Origin: Thalassobacillus sp. CUG 92003
Lineage (GTDB): Bacteria > Bacillota > Bacilli > Bacillales > Halobacillaceae
Assembly (NCBI RefSeq): GCF_013618635.1
Contig: NZ_JABLSJ010000006.1
Coordinates: 1 to 64,000, forward strand
Length of the DNA stretch: 64,000 nt
Reading direction: 5' to 3'
The notes beneath the pieces were generated by a model, which did no database searches, was not told the origin of the DNA, and was given only the letters and a program-made list of their open reading frames with translations. The position numbers and the translations under genes were made by a program. Of this stretch, positions 52,220-61,265 are shown one piece after another; within the stretch, counting starts at the first letter, position 1; each line of letters starts with the position of its first letter.

Positions 52220-52429
52220 TTATTTTTGTTGTTGTTGACCACCGAATTGTTGTTCAGCCATTTGAACAAGACGCTTAGTGATCTCTCCTCCTACTGAACC
52301 GTTAGAACGGGAAGTAGAATCAGCACCAAGTTGTACACCGAATTCTTGAGCGATTTCGTATTTCATTTGGTCAAGTGCTTGTTGTACACCAGGGACAACT
52401 AATTGGTTTTGAGAGTTGTTGTTAGCCAT
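52220..52429 (-). CDS. Alpha/beta-type small acid-soluble spore protein
   Basis: A 69-residue DNA-binding spore protein. It has both conserved regions: [14 protein letters not shown] with the GPR protease site after E, and [22 protein letters not shown]. It saturates and protects spore DNA. A sigmaG-type promoter precedes it (52455-52484). Ribosome site GGAGGTG. The strongest evidence in the window that the organism forms endospores. Confidence 0.96.
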   Translation of the reverse strand: MANNNSQNQLVVPGVQQALDQMKYEIAQEFGVQLGADSTSRSNGSVGGEITKRLVQMAEQQFGGQQQQK

Positions 52430-52454
52430 GTTGTATTCACCTCCTGTGTAATTG

Positions 52455-52484
52455 TAGTATGACCCACAATTTAAAAAGCAATCA
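52455..52484 (-). promoter_or_regulatory. Candidate sigmaG promoter of the SASP gene
   Basis: On the minus strand TGATTG is followed after 17 nt by CATACTA. The -10 is a perfect forespore-type match and the -35 matches TGAATA at four of six positions. Confidence 0.7.
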
Positions 52485-52513
52485 CAAGAAGTTAATGGTA
52501 ATTTTAGGTAATA

Positions 52514-53902
52514 TTAATCACTCGGTTTCGTCATCGCTTTCGGATTCACCCATTCTTCAAATTGAGCTTCTGTAAGCATATCCAATTCGACCGCTGTTTG
52601 TTTAAGGGTTTGATTGCGTTCGAACGCGGTCTTTGCGATTTTAGCCGCATTTTCATAACCGATATGAGGATTTAAAGCAGTTACCAGCATTAACGAATCT
52701 TTAAGATATTGTTCGATCTGCTCATGATTAGGTTCCAATCCTCGCACGCAACGTTCATCAAAAGATTGCATACTATCAGCTAACAATTGTGAGGATTGCA
52801 AGAAATTATAAGCGATGACAGGCTTAAAGACATTCAATTCAAAATTACCTTGGCTTGCGGCAAAGCCGATGGACGCATCGTTCCCCATAATTTGAGCTGC
52901 TACCATCGTAACGGCTTCACTTTGCGTAGGATTGACCTTCCCAGGCATGATGGAACTACCTGGTTCATTGGCAGGAATCGTAATTTCACCAATGCCGCAG
53001 CGCGGGCCACTTGCCAGCCACCTTACATCATTCGCAATTTTCATCAAGTCAGCCGCGAGCGCTTTTAAAGCGCCATGAGCATAGACAAGTTCATCATGTG
53101 AGGTCAGTGAATGAAACTTGTTCGGTGCAGAGATGAAATTCTTGCCCGTTTCTTCATTGATGTGTTTGCAGACCATCTCAGAAAAATCAGGGTGAGCATT
53201 TAAGCCTGTTCCTACAGCCGTTCCGCCGATCGCTAGTTCCTTAACGTGGGGAAGGCTGTTCAAGATCATATTTTCAGTCTTCTCTAACATGCGGTGCCAA
53301 CCGCTGATTTCTTGTCCCAATGTCAAAGGCGTGGCATCCTGCAGATGCGTACGCCCAATTTTAACAATCTCATCGAACGCGTCCATTTTTACTTTAAGTG
53401 TGTCTTTCAGCTGAATCAAAGCAGGTAAGACGTCATTTTCGACTTTTCTTACAGCAGCGACATGCATAGCAGTCGGATAAGTATCATTGGAGCTTTGTGA
53501 TTTATTGACATCATCGTTCGGGTGAAGAACGAGCTCGCTTCCTTTGTTTTGCAACCATTCAGTCCCTACATAAGCGATCACTTCGTTCACATTCATGTTA
53601 GACTGCGTACCGCTTCCAGTCTGCCAAACCACTAATGGAAAATGCTCCTCCAATTCGCCTGAGACAATCAGGTCAGCTGCATAACCAATGGCGTCGGCCT
53701 TTTCCTTGTCCAATAAACCCAGTTCACTGTTAGCCTTAGCTGCACTCTTTTTAAGGATAGCAAAGCCTTCAATAACTTCAGCAGGCATCTGTTCATGTCC
53801 AATAGGGAAATTCTCTTTACTGCGCTGGGTTTGAGCTGCCCAGTATTTTTCTTTCGGTACCTTCATTTCGCCTAATGTATCTTTTTCGATACGATACTCC
53901 AT
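52514..53902 (-). CDS. fumC: Class II fumarate hydratase
   Basis: It interconverts fumarate and malate in the citric acid cycle. The 462-residue protein carries the superfamily signature [15 protein letters not shown] (about 317-331), the active-site regions [12 protein letters not shown] and [18 protein letters not shown], and [10 protein letters not shown]. Being iron-free, it belongs to the fumC/citG group. The start at 53902 follows GGGAGG. It is a single gene. Confidence 0.95.
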   Translation of the reverse strand: MEYRIEKDTLGEMKVPKEKYWAAQTQRSKENFPIGHEQMPAEVIEGFAILKKSAAKANSELGLLDKEKADAIGYAADLIVSGELEEHFPLVVWQTGSGTQSNMNVNEVIAYVGTEWLQNKGSELVLHPNDDVNKSQSSNDTYPTAMHVAAVRKVENDVLPALIQLKDTLKVKMDAFDEIVKIGRTHLQDATPLTLGQEISGWHRMLEKTENMILNSLPHVKELAIGGTAVGTGLNAHPDFSEMVCKHINEETGKNFISAPNKFHSLTSHDELVYAHGALKALAADLMKIANDVRWLASGPRCGIGEITIPANEPGSSIMPGKVNPTQSEAVTMVAAQIMGNDASIGFAASQGNFELNVFKPVIAYNFLQSSQLLADSMQSFDERCVRGLEPNHEQIEQYLKDSLMLVTALNPHIGYENAAKIAKTAFERNQTLKQTAVELDMLTEAQFEEWVNPKAMTKPSD

Positions 53903-54043
53903 GTATATCCTCCCTTTCACCTTAAAAGTCTCTCCTCGTTTATTGTACCAACTATACTGAGAACAATCATCATCCAGTCATCATAACGTTGACAAAAAAA
54001 GATAAAAAAACAGAAATTTTTCAGAAAAATTAATGTCAGACTA

Positions 54044-54072
54044 TTTACACTTTTCTGATTAAAGTATATAAT
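54044..54072 (+). promoter_or_regulatory. SigmaA promoter of the small RNA region
   Basis: TTTACA (54044-54049) and TATAAT (54067-54072) are 17 nt apart. This is one of the best sigmaA-type promoters in the window, and no protein gene begins at the expected distance. Confidence 0.8.
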
Positions 54073-54078
54073 ACGTGT

Positions 54079-54229
54079 AACAGGAAGAAAGGAGGCTGAA
54101 AGAACTACATAGCTTAAGACAAAAGGAGGGATGAACGAAGCGTCTTGTAGTGTTTTTAGCTTGATCTTCTAATTGGGTAAATGGTTTGTGGTAGTGATGA
54201 TCGGGACCTGTAAGAGGTCCCTTTTTTTA
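54079..54229 (+). ncRNA. Probable small RNA of about 150 nt
   Basis: The strong promoter at 54044-54072 is followed by a perfect terminator (GGGACC/GGTCCC then seven T, 54203-54228). No convincing frame lies between. Two GGAGG-containing stretches (AAAGGAGG at about 54088; AAAAGGAGGG at about 54122) stand out. The second lies in a loop closed by AAGAC/GTCTT. It may be a free regulatory RNA, or an attenuated leader of the gene at 54312. I do not recognise a known RNA family. Confidence 0.6.
54203..54229 (+). terminator. Terminator of the small RNA
   Basis: GGGACC, a 7-nt loop, GGTCCC and then TTTTTTT. Confidence 0.9.
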
Positions 54230-54311
54230 TGTGAACGGTTTCTTTTTTTAACTGCCACGACCGAGAAAATCATTTATAATAAATGAAAGTGATTTCTCTG
54301 AGGTGAAAAAA

Positions 54312-55229
54312 ATGCCTAACGTGTGGACCCACATTCTATTGTGTGAAGATGTCATGGAGGGAGTCGGAGCGACTCCCTCCTATCAGCATGAAACTCCTTA
54401 TTTCAACTTAGGGTCACAAGGCCCTGATCCTTTTTTTTATTATCATTTCTGGCCATTTATGAAAAGTTCCCCCGTCAGTGATTTAGGCGAACTCCTTCAC
54501 ACAGAAAACTGTGGCTCGTTCTTAATCGATCTGATTCAAGCAGGACGTACGGCCTCTACATCAGCACAAGCCTATATCATTGGATTTGTCACGCATCATT
54601 TCTTAGATCGGAAGACACACCCTTACATTCATTACCGAGCTGGTTACGAAGGGAGTAAACATCAGGAGCTGGAAGTTATTATTGATACGCTTCTCATGCA
54701 ACGATTCCGTAACATCAATACATGGGAAGTGCCGGTGTTCACCGAAATTGACGTAGGTCCAACCATGGAAAATGATTTATTCAATCGAATTGATAAACGT
54801 ATTAAAACTCATTATCCGGACCATGCTTCCAGGATGCCGGGCGACTATATTCAAGCATCTTACCGGGACATGAAAAGAGCATTAAAAATAATGTTCGACC
54901 CTTCCGGATGGAAAAATAAGATGATCGGTTACTACATTTCCTCATTTTCACATCAACCCGTTACGAATCATCACGATTTTTTAAATGAACGCGAGCAGGA
55001 GTGGCTCCATTCAGCGACAAAGGAGCCTTTTACAGCTTCATTTTTAACGCTGTTTGAGCAAGCACGAAATGAAGCCATTATCACCGTAGAAGCGATCATG
55101 AACTATTGGCAAGATCAACCTCACACTAATCTGCGAGACATCGAAACATTAATTGGGCACATATCCTATGATACCGGTGAACCATTAGCCTCTAATCAAG
55201 TCAACCAATTCAGCGAGCCTATCGTATAG
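54312..55229 (+). CDS. Zinc-dependent phospholipase C-like protein
   Basis: A 305-residue protein with the histidine-rich pattern of the zinc-dependent phospholipase C family: WTHILLCEDV at the N-terminus, LGSQGPDPFFYYHF, GFVTHHFLDRKTHPYIHY and KHQELEVIIDTLL. No signal peptide is visible, so it is probably cytosolic and its substrate is unknown. The ATG at 54312 is 6 nt after AGGTGA; the GTG at 54303 overlaps that site. It lies 83 bp after the small RNA terminator. Confidence 0.75.
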   Translation: MPNVWTHILLCEDVMEGVGATPSYQHETPYFNLGSQGPDPFFYYHFWPFMKSSPVSDLGELLHTENCGSFLIDLIQAGRTASTSAQAYIIGFVTHHFLDRKTHPYIHYRAGYEGSKHQELEVIIDTLLMQRFRNINTWEVPVFTEIDVGPTMENDLFNRIDKRIKTHYPDHASRMPGDYIQASYRDMKRALKIMFDPSGWKNKMIGYYISSFSHQPVTNHHDFLNEREQEWLHSATKEPFTASFLTLFEQARNEAIITVEAIMNYWQDQPHTNLRDIETLIGHISYDTGEPLASNQVNQFSEPIV

Positions 55230-55238
55230 TCCTCTATC

Positions 55239-55278
55239 ATAAAGCATCACCAGCCCGCTTAGACTGGTGATGCTTTAT
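55239..55278. terminator. Bidirectional terminator
   Basis: AAAGCATCACCAG pairs with CTGGTGATGCTTT between two convergent genes. Confidence 0.85.
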
Positions 55279-56573
55279 TACGTATAAATATGGACTTCTT
55301 GATCGGGGTCCGTTTTGGCGTCCGCTTCTTTAATGCCTTTGTCGATATCAACGCGTTGCAATAAGATGATGCCTACTATAAAGAACAGTAATAACGATAG
55401 AATGCCGTATCGGCTCGAACCTGTCAATTGACCAACTAATGCGAACATAAACGGTCCAAAAATAGCTGCAAATTTGGCTGAAATACCGTAGAATCCATAA
55501 AATTCAGCATGGCGATCGCCGGGTACCATTTTTCCAAAAATAGAGCGGCTTAATGATTGAGCGCCACCTTGAACAAATCCAACGCATGTAGCCAATAAAT
55601 AAAAGTGAAGCGCGCTGCTCATAAAGTAACCCAGGACTACGATCGCAATATACATGAACAAAGCAAATGTCAAAGCTCGCTTGGCCGTTACTTTGTCGGC
55701 AAGCCAGCCAAAGAAAAACGCAAATGGAATGCCAACAAATTGTGTAATCAGCAAAGCGATGATTAACGCGTTACTATCAATTCCAATCTCACGCCCATAA
55801 ATGGTAGCCATCTTAATGATGGTGGAGATGCCGTCATTATAGAGCCAGAACGCAATCAGGAAAATAAGCAATTGCTTGTATTGGTTGATTTCTTTGAATG
55901 TACGTGTGACTCGTTTAAACCCGATTCGCACAATAGATCCTTGTTTCCGAGGGAGTGATTTCTTCTCTTCAAAAATATTTTTGAACAAAGGAATGGAAAA
56001 GATGAACCACCATATCCCGACTGATACGAACGACATTTGCGTCGCAAATGTACGGCTCGGAAACCCGAACCATTCAAACTTCATGATCATCAACAGATTG
56101 ACCGCCAGTAATATACCGCCTCCAATATAGCCGAACGCAAATCCCCAGGCTGAAATGCGATCGATTGACTTTTCATCTGACACTTCCGGAAGAAAAGCAT
56201 CGTAAAATACGTTCCCCCCTGAATATCCAATCGTACCGAGGACCATTAATATAGAAGCAAGTATATACTCTCCTTCTCCTACTAAAGCGAGGAGAATGCT
56301 GGCTACCATCCCCATGAATGCAAAAAACATTAAAAACTTCTTTTTAGCAGCAGAATAATCACTGATCGCCCCCAGAATAGGTGCCAAAACAGCTACAATC
56401 AGCACCGCTATAGATTGGGAATACCCCCAGTAGCTCGTGGCTAATGAATCATTCAAGCCTGAAGCCGCTACATCATAATAGAATATTGGAAGAACGGCAG
56501 CCATAATTGTAGTTGCAAAGGCGGAATTACCAAAATCATACAATACCCAGCTCATTACCGGCTTATTTTTCAT
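55278..56573 (-). CDS. MFS transporter, UMF1/Atg22-like family
   Basis: A 431-residue membrane protein with about 12 hydrophobic segments. It has the family N-terminus SWVLYDFGNSAFATTIMAAVLPIFYYDVAA, the loop GAISDYSAAKKKFLM and GGAQSLSRSIFGKMVPGDRHAEFYGFYG. Bacterial members are presumed metabolite exporters, and yeast Atg22 releases amino acids from the vacuole. The substrate here is open. Its stop lies inside the shared terminator. Confidence 0.85.
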   Translation of the reverse strand: MKNKPVMSWVLYDFGNSAFATTIMAAVLPIFYYDVAASGLNDSLATSYWGYSQSIAVLIVAVLAPILGAISDYSAAKKKFLMFFAFMGMVASILLALVGEGEYILASILMVLGTIGYSGGNVFYDAFLPEVSDEKSIDRISAWGFAFGYIGGGILLAVNLLMIMKFEWFGFPSRTFATQMSFVSVGIWWFIFSIPLFKNIFEEKKSLPRKQGSIVRIGFKRVTRTFKEINQYKQLLIFLIAFWLYNDGISTIIKMATIYGREIGIDSNALIIALLITQFVGIPFAFFFGWLADKVTAKRALTFALFMYIAIVVLGYFMSSALHFYLLATCVGFVQGGAQSLSRSIFGKMVPGDRHAEFYGFYGISAKFAAIFGPFMFALVGQLTGSSRYGILSLLLFFIVGIILLQRVDIDKGIKEADAKTDPDQEVHIYT

Positions 56574-56684
56574 TTTCTTCCCCCAATTTCAATTCACATC
56601 GTTTATACTAAGCATAGCAAATAAATTTATGAACATGTTTGTTTTTTGAAAGCTTTTACATATTTTCAATAAAGAGGTGATCCA

Positions 56685-57305
56685 ATGAGAATTGCTGTAT
56701 TCGGCGGAACAGGCCGTGTCGGTCAACGTTTTATAGAACTTGCACGTGAGGATGGGCATGAGGTGATCGCCTTGGTTAGGGATAAACAAGCTATCGAAGA
56801 AAAATATCCCGACATCGAGTTGGTTGAGGGCGATGTCAAAAATCGCGAATCTGTAGAAAAAACAATGCAAAATAGCGACATGGTTTTCAGCTCTCTTGGG
56901 ACAGATAAAACGGACACGCTTTCAACTGGGGTACCCGTCATCATAAGGGCAATGGAGAATTTTCACATAACCAGGATTGTTACAATCGGCACAGCCGGGA
57001 TTTTAGACAGCCGCTCCGAAACAGGAAAATACCGGTTTGAAACGCGAGAATCCAAACGGAAATCGACGTTTGCTGCCAAAGAACATTTAAAAGCCTATAA
57101 GGCTCTGCAGAACAGTCAGTTAAAATGGACGATTATTTGTCCGACCTATCTGCCTAGCGGTGAGGAACACGGCAACGTCAGACATGAAGAGGATTTTTTA
57201 CCCGAACAGGGCGAAAAAATTACAGTCGGAGACACAGCAAGATTCGCTTATCATGAATTATTGTATGAACAACTCATTTACCACAGGGTGGGAATCTGTT
57301 ACTAA
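56685..57305 (+). CDS. NAD(P)-binding NmrA/SDR-like protein
   Basis: A 206-residue Rossmann-fold protein. The N-terminal dinucleotide motif is VFGGTGRVGQRFIELA (about 5-20), followed by the acidic turn VEGDVKNRES. It has the size and pattern of the SDR a5/NmrA-like group (biliverdin reductase B-like). A tyrosine-lysine catalytic pair is not evident, so the reaction is unknown. RBS AGAGGTGA. Monocistronic. Confidence 0.78.
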   Translation: MRIAVFGGTGRVGQRFIELAREDGHEVIALVRDKQAIEEKYPDIELVEGDVKNRESVEKTMQNSDMVFSSLGTDKTDTLSTGVPVIIRAMENFHITRIVTIGTAGILDSRSETGKYRFETRESKRKSTFAAKEHLKAYKALQNSQLKWTIICPTYLPSGEEHGNVRHEEDFLPEQGEKITVGDTARFAYHELLYEQLIYHRVGICY

Positions 57306-57361
57306 AAAAGGCTGCAGGCTGGAAAGGTTTCGTCATTGCCTTCCAGCCTGCAGTCCCTTTA
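57304..57361. terminator. Bidirectional terminator
   Basis: GGCTGCAGGCTGGAA pairs with TTCCAGCCTGCAGTCC across about 16 nt; A6 precedes and TTT follows. Confidence 0.8.
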
Positions 57362-57367
57362 GTGCCA

Positions 57368-58165
57368 TTATTCTTTCGGGTAGAAACCGAAATATTCTTC
57401 TAGCGTTTCGTTTTGTTCATGAATATCCGCTGCTACGTCCCGGCCAACATAACGAAGATGCCAGGGTTCATATGAGTAGCCCGTTATCTCGGTTTTGCCT
57501 TCTGGGTAGCGAATAACAAATCCATAACGATAAGCGTTCTGTTCAAGCCATGCTCCCTCTTCTGTCTGATTGAAATCCTCGACTAGTTTAAAGGCTACTT
57601 CCGCACTTGAGACGTCCATGGCGAGACCCGTTTGGTGTTCGCTTGTGCCAGGTTGAGCGGAGACCTTATTCGCCTCTTCTTTGCCTCGTTTATCTACATT
57701 ATCCTGATAAATTTTTTTCTGACGCTCATAAGACCGATAACCTGAGGCAGCAACAAGATCAACGCCTGCTTCTTTTGCTCCTTGAAATAAGGATTCCAAC
57801 TCACGGGCAGCTTCTTTACGCATTTGTTTTTTAGGATGAAATTCATCGAAATAAAACGCCACGTCCGGCACAACCAGGTCAGGTGGTGTGTAACCGTCCG
57901 GGAGCTTGCGGCTTTTATTGACGACTACGTTTGTACTTGCTGGCTCCTCGACTGTAATCAGGCCATCATTTTCTCCACTTCCCTCAGATGCTTCCCCAGC
58001 AGAAGGCTCCTCGTCTCCCTGTTCTTTTTTTTCCAGGCTTGTATCATGTCCATCATTATCTTCCCCTGTTCGGTCTTCATCCCCAGCGGGGTCAGAACAC
58101 CCGGCCAGTATTATCAGGAACACCATGACTAGATGTATGACGTATGAATATCTCATTGCTGCCAA
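57368..58165 (-). CDS. M15-family D,D-/L,D-carboxypeptidase lipoprotein (LdcB/VanY-like)
   Basis: A 265-residue lipoprotein. The signal ends in the lipobox ILAGC and is followed by an acidic Glu/Asp/Gly linker (about 25-75). The M15B domain has SGYRSYERQ, the zinc motif SEHQTGLAMDVS and EPWHLRYVG. It trims the peptide stems of peptidoglycan. The frame begins at a TTG (58165) 5-6 nt after AGGAG; the ATG at 58156 is the alternative. Which bond (D,D or L,D) it cuts cannot be told. Confidence 0.88.
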   Translation of the reverse strand: MAAMRYSYVIHLVMVFLIILAGCSDPAGDEDRTGEDNDGHDTSLEKKEQGDEEPSAGEASEGSGENDGLITVEEPASTNVVVNKSRKLPDGYTPPDLVVPDVAFYFDEFHPKKQMRKEAARELESLFQGAKEAGVDLVAASGYRSYERQKKIYQDNVDKRGKEEANKVSAQPGTSEHQTGLAMDVSSAEVAFKLVEDFNQTEEGAWLEQNAYRYGFVIRYPEGKTEITGYSYEPWHLRYVGRDVAADIHEQNETLEEYFGFYPKE

Positions 58166-58450
58166 GTCCCTCTCCTAAAATTTTATATCTTTACTATAAC
58201 ACTTTTGAATAGAAACCGTAAAAAAGTCATGTTGCCCCATGATCACCTTCTAACCCTCCAAACGCCAGCGTTGGTGTCAAAACCAATTTGGCTTAATTGC
58301 TCTAGATGGTGGGTTAATTGGTCAACTGAAAAAACACAAAAAAATCCAGCCCCGACTCTTCCCTCCACCAGTGAACCCCATGTTCATATGGCATAAGGAT
58401 AGAGTATAACAGGACCAGACCTTTTAAACGTTCAATTATTCAAAACTTAT

Positions 58451-58693
58451 TCACTCTCGGGTGAACGGATCGTATATCTTACTTAGACGTTCAAATGTCT
58501 CTCTATCTTCATTTTCGAGAGTATCATTGATTTGTGCGTCTAAGCGTTGCTTGTTAAACCTAAAGCACATTTCGTCCAGAAGCAGTCGCGAGGCAAGTTG
58601 TATTCCATAAGACAATTCCCGTTTTGCTGCAATGACTTGATTTCTGAATTCAGGGTCACGACGTAATACATAATTAATTTTTTGTTGCTTCAT
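58451..58693 (-). CDS. IDEAL-domain protein
   Basis: An 80-residue protein. The C-terminal half, LDAQINDTLENEDRETFERL, fits the IDEAL domain (IDxALdnrDkexFxeLS) found in YpiB-like and other small Firmicutes proteins. The N-terminus is basic and helical. ATG after a GGGGGG run. No neighbour gives a functional clue. Confidence 0.7.
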   Translation of the reverse strand: MKQQKINYVLRRDPEFRNQVIAAKRELSYGIQLASRLLLDEMCFRFNKQRLDAQINDTLENEDRETFERLSKIYDPFTRE

Positions 58694-58834
58694 TGAGCAA
58701 CCCCCCTAAATGCTTTTTTTCATTATGCCGTATTTTCTTGAAATACGCAACAATATTCTGAATATTTAGTTATATAATTCCCTATTTTCTCAATTGTAAA
58801 CCCGTAACGAGAGTTATTTTTTGGAAATAAGCAT

Positions 58835-58880
58835 AATAACTGAAGGCCGCCCCCACTTATGAGGACGGCCTTCGTTATAG
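58835..58880. terminator. Terminator-like hairpin
   Basis: ATAACTGAAGGCCG pairs with CGGCCTTCGTTAT, with a 16-nt loop. The T runs are weak on both strands. Confidence 0.45.
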
Positions 58881-59107
58881 GGAGAGATTTAAGTTTTTCA
58901 CTATACTATACGTGTGTCAATCGATGCTTACGGGGGTCGATCCATTATTTTTTATCTCCGTAAAATTTCAGTGTTGCCGTTTCATATTTGCCCCCTTCAG
59001 TTTTAAAAGCAGGATGAGACCGTATCGCTCCCGCGGTAAGCAAACCATTTACCGCATCCCTCAAAAACGGTTATGAACGTTACTTATCTTGAATTAAAGA
59101 TTCTTTA

Positions 59108-59133
59108 GTTTGAATGATTTATAGCAAGGGTAT
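59108..59133 (+). promoter_or_regulatory. Candidate sigmaB promoter of the WrbA-like gene
   Basis: GTTTGA (59108-59113), a 14-nt spacer and GGGTAT (59128-59133) match the general-stress sigmaB consensus at 11 of 12 positions. It lies 73 bp before the start codon. Confidence 0.75.
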
Positions 59134-59206
59134 AGCATTTTTGTGTATCCAGTCGGAATAGATACATTCCGTTGGGAAAACTTACTTAAGAGAAGGAGAG
59201 ATTCAT

Positions 59207-59818
59207 ATGGCAAATGTTAAGTTAGCTGTCATTTATTACAGTTCAACTGGTACCAATTACAAAATGGCTAAATGGGCAGCCGATTCAGCCGAACAAACTG
59301 GGGCCGAAGTCAAGCTGGTCCGAGCTCCAGAGCTTGCGCCAGAAGCAGCCATTGCAGAAAATCCTGCTTGGAAAGATCACTATGAAGCAACAAAAGATGT
59401 CGTGCCTGAAGTGACGAATGATGTATTAGATTGGGCTGACGGATATATCTTCAGCGTACCCACCCGTTTTGGAAACTTGCCAGCTCAAATGAAACAGGTG
59501 CTCGATATGGCAGGTGGATTATGGGGGCAAGGTAAACTGGTCAATAAAGTGGTAAGCGGCATGACCTCAGCTCAGAATTCACACGGCGGCCAGGAAGCCA
59601 CATTATTGAACCTTTATACAAGCATGTTCCACTGGGGAGCTATCGTCGTATCGCCAGGTTATACGGATAACTCCATCTTTGTGGGTGGTGGCAACCCTTA
59701 TGGGACAAGCGTCAGCGTAGACGGAGAAGGCAATATGCAAGAAGATGTAGAAGCCGCTGTCCGTCACCAGGCCAAACGCACTGTTGATGTGACCGCTCGA
59801 ATTGTAGCAGGTGAATGA
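59207..59818 (+). CDS. WrbA-type NAD(P)H:quinone oxidoreductase
   Basis: A 203-residue flavodoxin-fold enzyme. The FMN phosphate loop is YYSSTGTNYKMA (about 9-20), followed by SVPTRFGNLPAQMKQVLDMAGGLWGQGKL and HGGQEATLLNLYT, typical of WrbA. It reduces quinones by two electrons, avoiding semiquinone radicals. The sigmaB-type promoter upstream fits an oxidative or general stress role. RBS AGAAGGAGA. Monocistronic with a strong terminator. Confidence 0.9.
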   Translation: MANVKLAVIYYSSTGTNYKMAKWAADSAEQTGAEVKLVRAPELAPEAAIAENPAWKDHYEATKDVVPEVTNDVLDWADGYIFSVPTRFGNLPAQMKQVLDMAGGLWGQGKLVNKVVSGMTSAQNSHGGQEATLLNLYTSMFHWGAIVVSPGYTDNSIFVGGGNPYGTSVSVDGEGNMQEDVEAAVRHQAKRTVDVTARIVAGE

Positions 59819-59826
59819 ATGACAGT

Positions 59827-59857
59827 AAAAGCCGCTTCCACCTTGGAAGCGGCTTTT
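59827..59857 (+). terminator. Terminator of the WrbA-like gene
   Basis: AAAGCCGCTTCC pairs with GGAAGCGGCTTT across 5 nt. Confidence 0.85.
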
Positions 59858-59914
59858 CATCGTCATCATATTTTTTGAAGGTTTAAGCTTCTTTTCAAAA
59901 ACGCGAAATTATCG

Positions 59915-60130
59915 TTACAAGGCTAAGCCATCTTCAAGGGGGTACGTCCAGTAGCTTTCTTTCCACCCTCTGCTTACTGCGAGTTCTTCAAATGAATGGA
60001 CTTGACTATTAAAAAAACGAATGATGGCATCTTCAATTGATTCAGTTTCAGGATCCAGGGCAACTGTCATTGTCTTGGAAAACTTCATGCCTTCCACTAC
60101 TCCTTCGATAATTATACGTTCCTGAGTCAA
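59915..60130 (-). CDS. Small hypothetical protein
   Basis: A protein of about 71 residues with strands RIIIEGVVEGMKFSKTMTVAL and an acidic helix TESIEDAIIRFFNSQ. I do not recognise the family. The frame opens with a GTG at 60139 lying on a G7 run. The TTG at 60130, 8-9 nt after that run, gives a better start (MTQERIIIEG). No partner genes are evident. Confidence 0.5.
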   Translation of the reverse strand: MTQERIIIEGVVEGMKFSKTMTVALDPETESIEDAIIRFFNSQVHSFEELAVSRGWKESYWTYPLEDGLAL

Positions 60131-60348
60131 TTGGTCCACCCCCCCTTCACTTATATATGTAAAATCTTAGTATGTACCCGATATCAGCCAAATTAATCCT
60201 ATTCACGTATCAGGTACTGTTTCACTCGACCAAACATTTTTGCTGTTCAACAATGGATATGAGTCCGGTTAGCTTTTTTTCTCTAGACTCACATGAAAGG
60301 GTTTTGGTAAGCTAACTTTGTTTACTAATCGAATCGGGGGCGGACCCA

Positions 60349-61245
60349 ATGAGTGAATATGAGAATTTGAAAAAAGGTGAAAAAGGGGCATGGGTCAGTA
60401 TCGTGGCTTATATCGTGTTAGCCGTAACCAAGCTGGTCATCGCTTCAATTGGACATTCCGATGCCCTGCGCGCAGATGGCTTGAACAATACGACTGACGT
60501 GGTCGCTTCTGTAGCCGTTTTGGTCGGATTAAAAATCTCGCGCAAGCCGCCTGATGAAGATCACCATTATGGGCATTTCCGCGCTGAAACAATCGCTTCT
60601 ATGATTGCAGCATTCATCATGATGACCGTAGGCATTGAAGTTTTAATAGGAACCTTCCAGGACATTTTCTCGAATGAATTTACCGAGCCATCTATGTTAA
60701 CAGGTTGGACCGCCTTAGTAGCTGCCTTTGTCATGTACGGTGTTTATCGGTATAATCTTGCTTTATCAAAACGTGTCGACAGTTCCGGTTTATATGCGGC
60801 CGCTCAAGACAATCGTTCTGATGCCCTCGTCAGTATTGGTGCATTCTTTGGGATTGTCGGCGCTCAATTTGGGGCATACTGGCTCGATCCGTTAGCCGGT
60901 TTTATTGTGGGGCTGTTGATTTGCAAAACGGCGTGGAATATTTTCCGTTCGTCAACTCATACATTGACTGATGGATTTGATGAAGAAGAATTACAAGCAA
61001 TCAAGGCGAGCATTTCCAACCATCCTGGCGTCTGGTCCGCTGAAGATGTCAAAGCTCGTCTGCAAGGAAATCGCACACTAGTCGAAGCAACGATTCTTGT
61101 CAAACCCGATATCACGGTGCAGGAAGGTCACGATATTACGGATGCAGTTGAGTTGATGTTAGCAGAGGAACATGATATCCATTATACGCATATCCATATC
61201 GAACCCTATTCTGATCCCGATAAAAAAAGGCCCGGTGACGAGTAA
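60349..61245 (+). CDS. Cation diffusion facilitator family efflux pump (MneS/YeaB-like)
   Basis: A 298-residue CDF transporter with six membrane helices (about 15-205) and a C-terminal cytoplasmic domain (about 210-290). Metal-site motifs are HSDALRADGLNNTTD (about 38-52) and DNRSDALVS (about 152). The DGLNNTTD form resembles Mn2+ exporters MneP/MneS rather than zinc pumps, so manganese is the best guess. No manganese riboswitch is seen upstream. The stop lies inside the terminator that serves the convergent GNAT gene. Confidence 0.85.
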   Translation: MSEYENLKKGEKGAWVSIVAYIVLAVTKLVIASIGHSDALRADGLNNTTDVVASVAVLVGLKISRKPPDEDHHYGHFRAETIASMIAAFIMMTVGIEVLIGTFQDIFSNEFTEPSMLTGWTALVAAFVMYGVYRYNLALSKRVDSSGLYAAAQDNRSDALVSIGAFFGIVGAQFGAYWLDPLAGFIVGLLICKTAWNIFRSSTHTLTDGFDEEELQAIKASISNHPGVWSAEDVKARLQGNRTLVEATILVKPDITVQEGHDITDAVELMLAEEHDIHYTHIHIEPYSDPDKKRPGDE

Positions 61246-61260
61246 ACCTCGCCCGGACCC
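61220..61260 (-). terminator. Terminator of the GNAT gene, overlapping the CDF 3' end
   Basis: On the minus strand GGTCCGGGCGAG pairs with CTCGTCACCGGGCC, followed by seven T. It overlaps the last codons of the CDF gene. Confidence 0.7.
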
Positions 61261-61265
61261 TGCTA

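Larger units (their letters stand above)
58694..59206. other. Intergenic region of 513 bp
   Basis: No supported gene. It holds a hairpin at 58835-58880 and the sigmaB-type promoter at 59108-59133. In between, 58890-59100 shows no open frame, no strong promoter and no structure I can support. Confidence 0.5.

Noticed and set aside
60226-60348. Possible manganese riboswitch before the CDF gene
   Set aside because: The stem TGAGTC/GACTCA is present but none of the conserved yybP-ykoY elements are recognisable.
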